Positions 21,905 through 33,183 of a DNA stretch of 64,000 bases are shown one piece after another. Within the stretch, counting starts at the first letter, position 1. Each line of letters begins with the position of its first letter. The stretch covers positions 84,621,132-84,685,131 of the forward strand of contig CM057829.1 of NCBI GenBank assembly GCA_030068075.1, given 5' to 3'. Source of the DNA: Paguma larvata (taxonomy: Eukaryota > Chordata > Mammalia > Carnivora > Viverridae). The notes beneath the pieces were generated by a model. It was not told where the DNA came from. It did not search any database and was given only the letters and a program-made list of their open reading frames with translations. A program made the translations under genes and the position numbers.

Positions 21905-22556
21905 TTAAAAAAATTATATTAGCATTAAAAATAATAAAACACTTAGGAATAAAGTTTTTCATTGATGTGAAAGACCTGTAGACTGAAAATTATAAAAGTT
22001 TAATAAAACGAATTGAAGACAAAAAATGGTAAGGTATCCCATGTTCATGAATTGGAAGAATTAATATTGTGGAAATGCCTATGTTATTCAAAGCAATGTA
22101 CAGATTCAATCCTTATCAAAATTTTAATGGCATTTTTTACAGAAAATGAAATTTATGTGGAACCTCAAAAGATCACAAAAGGCCAAAAAACTATTAATTA
22201 AGAAGAAAAAAAAAGTCAAACTCTTATAAGTAGAGAATAGAAGAACTTTTGGCAGGGACTGGGAATGTTGATGTTATTGAGAAATGTTGGACAAAGGGTA
22301 TCAATTTCCAGTTATGTAAGATGAAGAAGTCTTGGGATCTAATATACAGGCATGATGAAAATACTTAATACCATACTGGACAGTGGAAATATGCTAAGAG
22401 AATAGGTTTCGGGTGCACTCTTCACAAAATTAAAGTGGTAACATTGTTAGGAGACATATTAATTAGTTTGATTATGATAACCATTTCACTCTATCAAAAC
22501 ATCATGTTCTATATCTTAAATATAAACAATTTTTGTTTATAAATAAAAGAAATTCT
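21905..22556 (+). mobile_element. LINE-1 piece C3, sense (thumb fragment joined to 3' UTR)
   Basis: A third restart: 'aataataaaacacttaggaa' and 'gtgaaagacctgtagactga' are ORF2 thumb text. After 'aaaggccaaaaaactattaa' (about 22200) it jumps to 3'-UTR text ('gggactgggaatgttgatgt', then 'atcaatttccagttatgtaa'), so about 1.5 kb of the element is missing internally. Ends in an A-rich stretch near 22550. Confidence 0.75.
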
Positions 22557-22627
22557 CTCTCCTAGGTGGTCAGATAAATTTTATCTACATCACTTTGAGT
22601 TTTAAATTTATTTCTTTTATCAACTTT

Positions 22628-22635
22628 TTTATTTT

Positions 22636-22668
<33 letters not shown>

Positions 22669-22791
22669 ATTTTAAGCAGTCTCCATGCTCAGTGCGGGGC
22701 CTGACATGAGGCTTGATCTCACATCCCTGGGATCATGACCTAAGCAGAAAACAAGAGTGAGATGCTCAACTGACTGAGCCACCCAGTGCCC
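22628..22791 (-). mobile_element. CAN SINE, antisense
   Basis: Minus-strand CAN SINE with a (GA)n run at 22636-22662, B-box region near 22715 and head ending near 22791 ('ggcactgggtggctcagtca' on the minus strand). TCTTTTATCAACTTTT occurs perfectly at 22612-22627 and 22792-22807, a 16-bp target duplication. Confidence 0.95.
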
Positions 22792-22807
22792 TCTTTTATC
22801 AACTTTT

Positions 22808-23689
22808 GATTGCATTTAATGTAGCTCTACCATATATTTGCACTGTAAAATGTTTTGCATAAAATACGAGAAAGAGAATAGCTTGGGAATGCAAGACAGA
22901 TGCTAGAAAATGCCAGATTCAGCACTGATGTTCACATGCTGCCTGAAAATTCCTAGGTCACCCTTATCACACTCTTGTACTCTCTGGTTTTTCCCTATGT
23001 TCCCCAAATACATTACCTTATTTTCAATTATCATTGGAAGGCTTTTAGAGAGTGATTAATTTTAAGGTTCTCCAACTTTTAGGGAAGAGACAACATATTT
23101 TTAACAGATTATGTGCATTTCATGAGTGGGAGCCAGATTATATAAACAGAAGACTGGTAGTTGGGTTTTTGTTTGTTATTTTATTGTTTTTGATTTTTAA
23201 AATGGCACCGCTGACATAAGAGTAGAAGGAGACTTCCAATAGGATACACGGTTAAGTAGTGGTCTTATTTTTCAGAAGTGTACATTCTTTTGCTGTTTGT
23301 TTCTTTCTTTCCAGGCATCTTACATGGAAGTATGGTGTGATTTCATATGTCTACTAGATGGATATCATTTTAGCATTATATCTTCACCTCTGAAATAAAT
23401 TAATGTTAAACTTCATGTGTTAAAAAAGTGTGATAATATATAATCTATTCTCAGTGCCTGGTGCTGAATGAAAAATAAATTGATATTATTTTAAAGTTAT
23501 TAATGGAAACTGTTCAAAATACAAACATGTAGTCCATGTTGGGAGTATAATTTTAAACGTAAAATGATGGCATATTCACTATTTTGCGATTTATTTTCAT
23601 AAATTTAATTTTAATTACATAATCAATATGAAAGTTTCCTTTTACAAGTTTTGAGATGAGAGAAAATTGGGATAATTTGGGGATTTTTT
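22808..23689. other. Unassigned single-copy DNA
   Basis: About 880 bases with no gene or recognised repeat. AT-rich. Confidence 0.45.
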
Positions 23690-23705
23690 AAAAATTGATT
23701 TAACA

Positions 23706-23899
23706 TGATGAGGTCCCAATAGTTCATTTTTACTTTAAATTCCCTCGCCTTTGGAGATGTGTCGCATAGGAAATTGCTGCGGCTCAGGTCAAAGAGGTTT
23801 TTTCCTGCTTTCTCCTCTAGGATTTTGATGGTTCCTGTCTCACATTCAGACCCTTCATCTATTTAGAGTTTATTTTTGCCAGTGGTGTAAGGAAGAAAC
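23706..23899 (-). mobile_element. Inverted 5' part of a young LINE-1 (twin priming)
   Basis: The reverse complement matches L1 ORF2 just upstream of the C terminus: 'gaggtcccaatagttcattt' and 'gcctttggagatgtgtcgca' are antisense L1 text, as is 'ttctcctctaggattttgat'. It joins head-to-head with the sense 3' part at about 23900. Target duplication AAAAATTGATTTAACA at 23690-23705 and 24673-24688 encloses both halves, so the inversion arose during one insertion. Confidence 0.88.
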
Positions 23900-24672
23900 G
23901 ATGCTCAAAGTCACTCATCAGGGAAACACAAATCAAAACCACACTGAGATACCACCTTACACTGGTCCAAGTGGCTAAAATGAATAAATCAGGAAACTAT
24001 AGATGCTGGCAGGGATGTGGAGACGCAGGCACCCTCCTACACAGTTGGTGGGAATGCAAACTGGTGCAGCCACTCTGGAAAATGGTGTGGAGGTTCCTCA
24101 AAAAAATGAAAATAGAGCTACCCTATGACCCAGCAATAGCACTTCTAGGAATCTACACAAGAGATACAGGAGTGCTGATGCATAGGGGCACGTGTACCCC
24201 AATGTTCATAGCAGCACTTTCGACAATAGCCAAATCATGGAAAGAGACCAAGTGCCCATCAACTGGAGAGTGGATAAAGAAGATATGGTACATATATACA
24301 ATGGACTACTACGTGGCAATGAGAAAAAATGAAATCTGTCCATGTGTAGCAACATGAATGGAACTGGAGGTATTATGTTAAGTGAAATAAGTCAGTCAGA
24401 AAAAAACAGATACCATATGTTTCCATGAATAGGTGGACTTTGTGAGACTAAGCAAAAGCCAGGGGGAGGGGAAGGGGAAAGGAAAAAAAGACACAGAGAG
24501 GGAGGGAGATAAAACACAAGAGACTCTCAAAGACTAAGAACAAACTGAGGGTGAGTAGGATGAGGGAGGGGGGAGAGAGGGGTGACGGGCATTAAAGAGG
24601 GCACGTGTTGGGATGAACACTGTGTGTTATATGTAAACCAATTTGAAAATAAACTATTATAATGAAAAGTGA
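23900..24672 (+). mobile_element. Young carnivore LINE-1 3' end, sense part
   Basis: Begins 'gatgctcaaagtcactcatc' and runs through the ORF2 C terminus to a G-rich 3' UTR ('agccagggggaggggaaggg', 'gtgggatgaacactgtgtg'-type text) and an A-rich tail near 24665. It closely resembles the copy at 52.6-53.3 kb. Together with the inverted segment it forms a 5'-truncated, twin-primed insertion. About 250 bases of L1 between the two halves are absent, as is usual for this mechanism. Confidence 0.92.
23971..24357 (+). pseudogene. LINE-1 ORF2 C-terminal domain, open frame (truncated element)
   Basis: 128 codons open, with C-x3-C-x7-H-x4-C ([16 protein letters not shown]) followed by '[10 protein letters not shown]', 'YDPAIALLGIY', 'MFIAALSTIAKSW', 'WIKKIWYIYTMDYYVAM' and a stop at a premature-looking site (usual text continues 'TWMELE...'). 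The open frame reflects recent insertion, not function: endonuclease and RT are missing. Confidence 0.9.
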
Positions 24673-24688
24673 AAAAATTGATTTAACA

Positions 24689-25552
24689 ATGTATCACTGA
24701 ACTAGTTTAATTACTAGAATTTATGACATATAACTTTAAAAGAAAATTTTGACAATATTTATGGGCAACATGTTCTTGTTAAGATCCACGTGCCCAACAG
24801 AAGGTAGCAGGTGGGGTGTGGGGGGAGGTGTGGGTATATGTGTAATCCTATAAATAATGTGGCCACTTGTACCCTGAATGCAATCATATTCTTTAAAAAA
24901 ATTACCCATCTTCTAACTTCGTTATCTTTGCTCTAATAACGGGACTATACCACTGATGGCAGGAAATTATTTTTTCTACTATCTAATGGAAATTATAATA
25001 GTCACATTCTGCTTGGAGGAGTGGAACTTGCAGTTAGATGTACTCTGATATATTTTGTAATTAGTTTCTCAAACATGAAAGCAAGATTTCGAAAAGCACA
25101 TGCAGTTTTAAATGAGAACAATTAAAAAGGATTTTGGTGGTTGGTTCCTTTATTTTCTGGTTCTTGATTATGCTTTTTCAAATGAATGACTTTGTAATAA
25201 CTGGGTTTTACTTGGTAATTGAAAAGTCTTGCAAGCAATGTCCATCATGCAATTAAATTTGATGTGCTAACAATACATTGAAAGCATTTATTTATATTTT
25301 TCTCATTCATATTTAATATAACACAATACACACATGAGAAAACAAAAATGCTAATCCCAATTTTTACACTATTGCTCTGATTCATCATTTCAGATATTAA
25401 TTTCTCATTTTCAATAAAGAATATTTCCGCTGCTCATTTGATACTAAATTCCAAAATGACTTTCATACATTGGACTATCTGAAGATTTTTTCTTAGTAAC
25501 ACTTTAATAGAAAAAAAAATAGAAGCAAGTTTTCTAGGCTACAGTGAAGGGG
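24689..25552. other. Unassigned single-copy DNA
   Basis: About 860 bases without recognised repeat or gene. Contains a G-rich run at about 24808-24835 ('ggtggggtgtggggggaggt'). Confidence 0.45.
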
Positions 25553-26019
25553 CTGAATTAGTTTCTTAGGGCTGTTGTAACAAGATATTACAAACTGGGT
25601 GCTTAGATCAGAAATTTGTTGTTTCATGGACCTAGGACTAAAAGTCTAAAAGTCAAGATGTTGGTAGGTCTATGTTTCTTGTGAAACCTGTAAGGGAATC
25701 CCTCCTTGCCTCTTATAACCTTCTGACTTTACTGACAATTTTTGTTTTTTTGGCTCGTAGTCATATAATTCCAATTTTTACATTCAACATCACATTGCAT
25801 TCTGGATGTTTCTATGTCTTCAAGTGGCTGGCTTCTTATGAAAACAATAGTCATATTGATTTAAAGGTTCACCCCACTCCAGGATGGCATCATCTTACTT
25901 AACTAATCACATCTACTAGAACTCTATTTCCAAATAAGGTCACATTCTGAAGTACTGAGAATTATAATTTCAATCTTATTTTTTTTTTTGGTGGGGTGTG
26001 CACTTCAACCCGTAACAGT
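25553..26019 (-). mobile_element. MaLR-type (MLT1-like) LTR, antisense
   Basis: Reads as the reverse complement of an ERVL-MaLR LTR: 'agtttcttagggctgttgta' and 'ttacaaactgggtgcttaga' at the left (LTR 3' side), then 'ccaaataaggtcacattctg' (25931), and 'cacttcaacccgtaac' at the right (LTR 5' side). The order and spacing match the known family layout. Diverged, no internal retroviral genes, no clear target duplication. It is a solitary LTR, an ancient endogenous retrovirus-like relic. Confidence 0.8.
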
Positions 26020-26079
26020 ACCCAACCATATTTAGAAGTGTGAAAGTAAGTACTGGCACTTTGTCTGAGCTAAGACATT

Positions 26080-26430
26080 TAGCACATTATCCAGCTTCCC
26101 CTCAGGTCCTACATTTCATGCCATCTTCCTTTGCTTGAGATGTTTTCTCAACATTACACATATCCCCTATAACTTTTACTTGTTTAAATCCTGTTCAGTC
26201 TCTTTCTGTATGTTGTAAGTTTTCACATCTGGTCTACGAATCTCTGATCAGTTGTACTCATGTATTCATCAGTATAACAATAATTTGAATGATGTCTTTC
26301 TCTTTAAATAGGCTGGAACTTATCTAAAAGCAGAAACTGTAATTCTTTTCCCATTATTATAATCTCAGGATCTAACACAGAGCCTACCACACACACAAAA
26401 ATATCCTAGTGATTTGCTAAGGAAATGAAC
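26080..26430 (+). repeat. L2-like LINE 3' end
   Basis: Contains the L2 terminal theme: 'aggctggaacttatctaaaagcagaaactgtaat', in pieces 'gcagaaactgtaattctttt', then 'ctcaggatctaacacagagcct' (26366-26388) and a terminal 'aaggaaatgaacaaat'. Upstream text ('tcaggtcctacatttcatgc') fits the mid-3' region. Very diverged. Confidence 0.5.
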
Positions 26431-26513
26431 AAATATGTTTACGGCAAGGACAAAGAATTGGCACCATAGTTTGAAACTGTTTAAGAAATCTGAGAATTAA
26501 AAGGAAATCTCAT

Positions 26514-26905
26514 TTAGAATGGAGTTGGGAATCTGGCACTCGATAGCTCCTTATACCTATCACTCAATATCAGTTGCAGACCCCAAAAGAAGAGAAGTAC
26601 ACTGCATGTGAATACTACTTTACTATCCCAGTAAGTGGAAGAAAATCTTTCTTCAACTCCCAGCAACAGCCCAGCAATGAAAGAGATCCACAACTCAGCT
26701 GATGAAAAGCCACTATACTTCAAACTCACAGTTTACTCCAGTGGGCTTTTTGTTTTTAACAGCCTTCCCAATCTCCCCTTTACCTTTATAAAAGAACATT
26801 CCTGTCCTTTGTTCTGTGGATGTGCTTATGATATTTTGCCATATCTTGCTTGTCCAAGATTGCCAATTCTCTGTTATCTCTGAATTTTCCTGGTAAAATA
26901 ACAGG
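26514..26905. other. Unassigned DNA with overlapping short open frames
   Basis: Open frames of 71 codons (minus, 26514-26729) and 82 codons (plus, 26635-26883) overlap on opposite strands. Neither shows a motif, a codon bias or a family I recognise, and no flanking splice signals stand out. I see no reason to call a gene. Confidence 0.4.
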
Positions 26906-26925
26906 CAGTCTGTTTTTTTTTTAAG

Positions 26926-26946
26926 TTTTATCTATTTATTTTGACC

Positions 26947-26977
<31 letters not shown>

Positions 26978-27145
26978 CACAAGCATGAGCAAGGAAGATG
27001 CAGAGAGAGGGAGAGAGAGAATCCCAAGCAGGCTCCATGCTGCCAGTGCAGAGCCTGATGTGGGGCCTGAACCCATAAACCATGAGATCATGACCTAAGA
27101 TGAAATCAAGAGCCACGCTTAACTGATTGAGCCACCCAGGCACCC
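26926..27145 (-). mobile_element. CAN SINE, antisense, with (GA)n
   Basis: Minus-strand SINE with head near 27145 ('ggggtgcctgggtggctcaa' read on the minus strand), B-box region, and a (GA)14-type run at 26951-26977. The T-rich word CTGTTTTTTTAAG follows the element (27146-27158) and a longer version precedes it (26910-26925), so it is a target duplication with T-run length change. Confidence 0.95.
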
Positions 27146-27419
27146 CTGTTTTTTTAAGGTTAGCAAAACTTATGGCAAACTCTGTATGAAGTATATCATT
27201 AATAGTCATGAAAGAAAGACAAACCTAGAAGTATATGAAAAGAAGGAAACTATATGGAAGCTTATAAAAAGGAAGCTAGAAGTGGGGAAAAACAAAGTTA
27301 TAAAGTCATATAAGTTAATAACTTAGGAAAAATAAATTGGAAATAAATATCTGTAATTTCAGAATCATAAAGGTCATGGGTTTCCAATGCATCAGGACAC
27401 TGTGACTAAGATTTATTTT

Positions 27420-27600
27420 CCTGGCGTCATATGGTCTGGGTTGAAATTTTAATTCTTAATCTTTATCTGACTATGCCCACATTACTGAGTCTGTTTACTC
27501 ACCCACAAAGTGGGGATAATAATAGCAATATTTTTCATATTGTTAAATTTAAGTCACCCAGGTAAAGCATCCAGCAATATAATTATTTATAGAGCTTAAA
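27420..27600 (-). repeat. MIR-like SINE, antisense
   Basis: Shows the reverse-complement MIR theme: 'gagtctgtttactcacccac' then 'aaagtggggataataatagc' and 'attgttaaatttaagtcacc', i.e. the usual '...cagtttcctcatctgtaaaatggggataat' block. An ancient mammalian tRNA-derived SINE. Ends not defined. Confidence 0.65.
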
Positions 27601-27919
27601 TTCAGTCTTGAAAGGCAATATTTATTTTCTAAGAAAACAAAACAAAACAAAAAACATTCAGATGGAAGTATTTTTCGTCTTAAATACAGTTCAGGCAAAA
27701 TTCTTAAACAGGCCTCCAAAAATTATTAAAGGGGATACAGGATATAATAACCATGACACTGCACAACAGCAAAAACAAAATAGTCTCTTCTCTCAATCGC
27801 AGTAAAGCAGATACTAGAAAACTAGCACATGTTCAATGTGTTTCTGGACACACGATCCAAGTAACCAAAGAGTATTTTTTCAGAGTTAGTAGAAAGGTAA
27901 TGAGAAGGGATGTATTCGA

Positions 27920-28070
27920 AAAATGTTTCTCGATCTTTAATGTGCAAGTGAACCACTTGGGGAACTCATAAATGTGAAAATTCTGACTCAGGATGTCTGA
28001 GGTGGGGCCTGAGATTCTGCATTTCTAATAAATTTCCAGGTGATGTCATGACTGCTCATCCTTGAAATCA
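27920..28070 (+). mobile_element. hAT-Charlie nonautonomous DNA transposon remnant (MER3/MER5-like)
   Basis: Text order 'ctttaatgtgcaagtgaacc', 'acttggggaactcataaatg', 'tctgaggtggggcctgagat', 'tctgcatttctaataaattt', 'ccaggtgatgtcatgactgc' matches the internal layout of short Charlie-derived elements. No transposase. Terminal repeats are eroded and orientation is by convention. Confidence 0.7.
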
Positions 28071-29464
28071 AATTGTAGCCTTAAGATCTGAATATACACT
28101 GAAAGGGAGAAGTCATCATAAATGCTGCATTTATTATCTCCTTGGGTACTATGAATTTTGGGTAAGTAAAAAAGGATATTGAACCAAAAATTTTTATCTA
28201 TATAAATTCTTGTAGTGTCTTATCAAGACTGGTTTTATAATTGATGAACCTCACTGGCCAGGTTTGCCCACAGCAAACAGTACAGTAATAGTTACCTCAA
28301 ACATAATCACACAAATGCCATTTTCTTCAACAACGTCCAGGAGAAAAATAGAACCTTCACGTAAGAAAGAACAGAAATTCCATGTATTGAGCAATTGTTA
28401 GCTATTATGTGTTTCTGGGCCATTTGATCTTTTAAGTAAGGAAAGGCTTATTTTAAATAAATTGACAATATTTTAATGGGGATAGTACGTTATTATTCCT
28501 ACACAAAATTTTCTCTTAGAAGTCAAACATGAAATATTTGATTCACTAATCTGTTTCTCTTGAAACCATATTATCTTCTTAACAATATTTTATCATGTGA
28601 ACAATGCCCAGACTCACTCCTAACTCATTGAAAGGCAGCCTGCATGTACACTAGATTTACTGAGACATCAGAATTTCATTTCATGAATTCCTAATGTTCA
28701 ATTATAGCTGGGGAGTTTTTATGGGTCTTCTAATTTGATTCTTGAATGGTGGAAAATTGGAAAATTAGCACATATTGTCAGTATTTTGGTAAATAGTCAA
28801 TAGCAAGAAAAAATATCAAAGAAAAAGTAATTAGTATAGCTGGGAAATGGAGAATTAAGATACACTTACCAAATAGGTTTTCTCTAACCTGTATACTTTC
28901 ATATACATCTTGGAATAAATGAACCTGACAATGAATGCTTACATGTTCTACAATCGTGACCAGTCCTAGGAGGGTACGTATCTAATTTTTAAGCCCAAAA
29001 GGTACGACAAATGTGTAGACTTCATTATCAATTTCACTAATAGTCATTGTGTGTAATTTATGATGATTCAAACAGGAGAACTCAAAAGGAATTTGTCCAC
29101 ATATCAATTTTTATAGCCCTGTTGACCCAATATACCAACAGGCAAAACAAATAGAAGATCGACAATAGTTTACAAGTTCAATAATTAACAATGCAAAACA
29201 TGGTATACCTTTTTATGCACAAACCACACAAACATGCATTTAAAATATAATTGACAAATTATATTTACATTTCTTTCTTACCTCTATGATTTGGAATGAT
29301 TTTGGCTTGGGTATCGAAGTATTTAAACCCTACAAATTCACAGGAAACAAACGAAAACAAACAAAAAAACACACACACACTACTTGAGCTCTTACCATGG
29401 ACTTACATTTTGTTTGTAAAATGTAAAAAAGACTGATTCTTAAGCTATAATATTAAAAAAAAAT
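28071..29464. other. Single-copy DNA, no gene recognised
   Basis: About 1.4 kb with no recognised repeat and no supported coding frame. Contains (AC)6 with AAAC units near 29346-29381. Confidence 0.45.
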
Positions 29465-30249
29465 CCAGATACTCAAGATAAAGATGGTGGAAGAACTGTA
29501 CTCACCTTATCTAACTGACACATGAAAATCTACAACAACTACATATAAAACTATCTCTGAGAACAAACTGAAGACTAGCAAAACAAATCTTACATAACAA
29601 AAGATATGAAGAAAAAGCCACAACAAATCAGATAGGAGAGGGGTAGATGCAGTTTCATTAGGACCCACAACCCTGGCATAGTGACCCAGAAGCAGGAAGG
29701 ATATCATAATATAGAGGCCCTTCCTTAGGAACCAGAAATCTGAGCCCCACATCAGGCACAACAGCCTAGGGGCTCTGCATTGGGAAGGCAAGTACCTATA
29801 ATGTCTGGCTTTGAAAACCAATGGAGTTTACGTTTAGGAAAGTCAGGGGTTAGTCGGAAACTAAGACTCTTAAAGGGCACATACACAGTCTCACTTACTC
29901 TGAGTGTCTGCACAAATGCAGCAGTTTAAAAAGTGCCTGTGTTACGCACAAGGGAAATCCATTGACTAATTTTAGGGAGTATGCCAGAAGGGCAGATATT
30001 TGTTGGAACATTTTCTGGGGACAGAAGTGCTGGTAGGCACCATGTTTTTTTCCACTCACCTTATACTCAGCTGGACTGATACCAGCAAGAACAAGTTCTG
30101 GCAAGTTCCAATTACTGTGGTGGCACCACTTACCCCATCCAAACATTCCCTTATGGATCTGACTGGCCCAAAGAACCTCCCAAAGGATTCCCCACACCAT
30201 CACACCTAGTGGGCCACTTGGCATGCACTACCTCATCATAACTGGTAGA

Positions 30250-30560
30250 TGCCCTCAGCTGGCACTGAAGCCTCACCAAGTGTCCTTGTCCTGAAGGACC
30301 ACACCCACATACGTACAACAGTTACAACCAGACCTTATACTAAGCCATGCCAGAGAATTGCCCCACCCATCAGCACACATGGAGCTATCATAGCCAGGCC
30401 TAGTGACCTGCTGTATCAGGGGCCAGCCGTGCAAACCAGCACACCCACAACAGTCACAACTGGGTCTCTCATCCAGATAGGCTAGCAGACAGCTCTGCTC
30501 ACCAGTGTGCCTATAGTAGTTGCAGTCAGACCTTACAGAAAGCTGTATGAGGGAAAAATT
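30250..30560 (+). repeat. About 66-bp tandem units in the L1 D 5' region
   Basis: A recurring block on the theme ACAACAGTCACAACTGGGTC starts near 30315, 30382, 30447 and 30513: ACAACAGTTACAACCAGACC, GCTATCATAGCCAGGCCTAG, ACAACAGTCACAACTGGGTC and ATAGTAGTTGCAGTCAGACC. Spacing is 65-67 bases. Each is preceded by a CAGCACAC/CCAGTGTG-like word. This fits a decayed monomer array in an L1 5' UTR, which in some mammals carries promoter activity. Open frames on both strands here (30249-30485 plus, 30273-30617 minus) follow from the repeat. Confidence 0.65.
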
Positions 30561-31022
30561 CCACATACCAGCAAGCTCACACCAAACATCATCCAGCTCC
30601 AACAAGATGATGTACACAGCTTACCCAGGGGACACTCTGAAAGAACCTGACTTGGGTGGCGAGAAGGTTTTGGACTACTAGGCCTCAAAGTACATATTTT
30701 GCATAGAGCCACTCTTTTAAGACTGGGAGACATAACTGATCTACCTAATACATATACACAGAGAGTTAGGCAAAAATGAAGAGGCAGAGGAATATGTTCC
30801 AAATGAAAGAACAAGACAAAACCTCAGAAAAAGAACTCAATGAAATGGAGATAAGCAATCCACCTGATAAAGAATTCAAAGTAATAGTCATAAAGATGCT
30901 TACCTAACTCAGGAGAAGAATGGATGAAGTTGATGAAAACTTCAACAAAGAGAAAATATAAAAAAGAACCAATCAGAGTAGAATAAGATAATAACTGAGA
31001 TGAAGAAAAAAAAATGTATACA

Positions 31023-31584
31023 TGCCGGGATCCTTGTTCTGGCGAATCTAGGGGTCCACGAAGGACGGATGGTCAGGCAAAAGGAAGTGAGAGAGCCACG
31101 AGAGAGATGTAGTCTGATGACCAAGCAGGCAGCCCTGGCATCTCTGCCCTGCTGGTCTCAGTGTCTTTACTTAAAAGGTAATGCGTGACATCACATCAAT
31201 GAGTGACATTTCATAGTTTGGTCTCTTTAACAATAATCCATTTTTAACAGCAAGGTGGTAACCTCCTTAATCATGTATGTTGGTTTCGGGATAATTCCTT
31301 AAGGCCTTAATGTTAATTATCTGTAAACAGGAGAAATCAGGGCGTTGCTTCAAGGGCTATACTTTAAGGTTATTTCTGGCCAGGCTACTCTCATTCAGAT
31401 ATAAATCCATCAAAGCCTCGTGCTCCATGTCCTTCCCCTTTATCTAATGCCATTAAACGAAAGAACAAGGAGAGTAGCTCAGGAAATCCAAACCTGCCAT
31501 TTTGGCTAGCCGGAGCTTTGCATTGACCACTTTTCTACACAGGGAAGGGTCTCAACCTGTGAGCCCAAAACTGCTCCCAACACA
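31023..31584 (+). mobile_element. Solitary ERV LTR inserted in L1 D ORF1 region
   Basis: A 562-bp block unlike its A-rich L1 surroundings. It begins TGCCGGGATCC and ends CCCAACACA, so it has the TG...CA ends of an LTR. Flanks TATACA (31017-31022) and TATATA (31585-31590) would be a 6-bp duplication with one mismatch, as expected for beta-like/ERVK elements. A TATA-like 'gatataaatcc' near 31398 and an ATTAAA near 31452 suggest the plus orientation. L1 ORF1 text resumes directly after it. No internal viral genes are present. The family is not identified and the 3' limit could be 2 bases shorter. Confidence 0.72.
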
Positions 31585-32766
31585 TATATACTAAAGAGAA
31601 TCAACAACAGGTCTGATGATTCCGAATGGATCAGCAATCTGGAAGACAGGGTAGTCAAAATCACCCAAATAGAACAAAAAAAAAATTTTTAAATGAGGAT
31701 AGTTTAAGGGACCTCTGGGATATCAAGCATACTAACATTTACATTATAGAGGTCCCAGAAATAGGAGAGACAAGAGACAGAAAACCTATTTCAAGAAATA
31801 ATGGTTGAAAACTTTTCTGACAGTTTGAAGAAAACAGACATCCAAGTCTAGGATACACAGAGAGCCACAAATAAGATGAACCCAAAGTGACCCATACCAG
31901 ACACATTATAATTAAAGTATTGGTAGTTAAAGATAAAGAGAGCATCTTAAAAGCAACAAGAGAAAAATAACTAGTTATGTACAATGGAACCCTGAAAAGA
32001 CTATCAGCTGATTTCTCAGTAGAAACTTTACAAACCAGAAAAGTTCGAAGTGCTGAAAGGAAAAAACTACCAAGAATACTCTACCTGGCAAGATTAGCAC
32101 TCAGAATTGAGGGAGAAATAAGGAGTTTTCCAGATAAGTGAAAGCTAAGATACAAACTGTCTTTACAAGAAATTTTAAAGAGACTTTTTAAATAGAAAGG
32201 AAAAGATCATAACTAGAAATAAGAAAATTATAAGAGAAAAATCTAACTTACAAAGTTTAATCACATAGTAATGGTAGAAGATCAACCACCTATATAGCTA
32301 GTATTAAAGTTAAAAGACAAAAGTAGTAAAATCATCTGGATCTACAACAATAGTTAAAGGATACAGAAAAAAAATGTAAAACGTGATGTCAAAACAAAAC
32401 ATAGGAGAGGAAAGTGAAAATTTAGTACTTTTAGAATGTATTTTAATTTAAGCAACCATCAATTTAATAGATTGCTATACATATAAAATATTATATATTA
32501 AACTAGTGGCAACCACAATTCAAAATCCTATACACAAAAATAAAGAGAAAAGAATCCAAGTATAACAGTAAATAAAGCCATCAAACCACAAGGGCAGAGA
32601 AGAAACAAACACACAAAAAAAAAAAAACCCAGAAAACAAAGAACAAAACGGCAATAAATATACACCTATCAATTATTACTTTAAATGTAAATGAGCTAAA
32701 TGTTCCAATCAAAAGACTGAATGGATTGAAAAAAGAACCATTTATATGCTGAGATTCACTTCAGAT

Positions 32767-32951
32767 CTAAAAGCACAGAAAAATATATACCATGCAAATG
32801 AAAACGAAAAGAAAGCTGGAATAGCAATACTTATAGATTTTAAAACAAAGATTGTAGAAGTTACAAAGAAAGGCATTACCTAATGATAAAGAGATCAATT
32901 CAACAGGAAGATATAATGTTAGTAAATATCTATGCATCCAACAGAGGGGAA

Positions 32952-32993
<42 letters not shown>

Positions 32994-33180
32994 GCAAATA
33001 TTAACAGACAAAAAAGGAGAAAATGACAGTAATATAATGACATTTGGAGACTTTAACAACCCACTTACATCAATGGATAGATCACTCGGACAGAAATTCG
33101 ATGAAGAAATAATTTTAATCTTAATAGACATACAGAGTATTTCATCCAAAAACAGCTGAATGCATTCTTCTAAACTGCAA
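32767..33180 (+). pseudogene. LINE-1 ORF2 endonuclease remnant (copy D), with (GT)n expansion
   Basis: Endonuclease-region text: 'aaagagatcaattcaacagg' (32888), 'taaatatctatgcatccaac' (32925; the NIYAPN-like site), then a GT tract, then 'gacatttggagactttaaca' (33037) with a D-F-N-N segment and 'MDRSLGQKFDE' (33075-33107), matching the consensus 'IDRSTRQKI'. The GT expansion sits between the N-terminal strand and the catalytic Asp region. Frame broken. Confidence 0.75.
32954..32990 (+). repeat. (GT)18 microsatellite
   Basis: Uninterrupted GT run inside the decayed ORF2 endonuclease of L1 D. Likely polymorphic. Confidence 0.97.
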
Positions 33181-33183
33181 ATG

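Noticed and set aside
30273..30617. Open frames on both strands at 30.25-30.8 kb as genes
   Set aside because: They lie in tandem 66-bp units of an L1 5' region. Repeat structure alone explains stop depletion on both strands.
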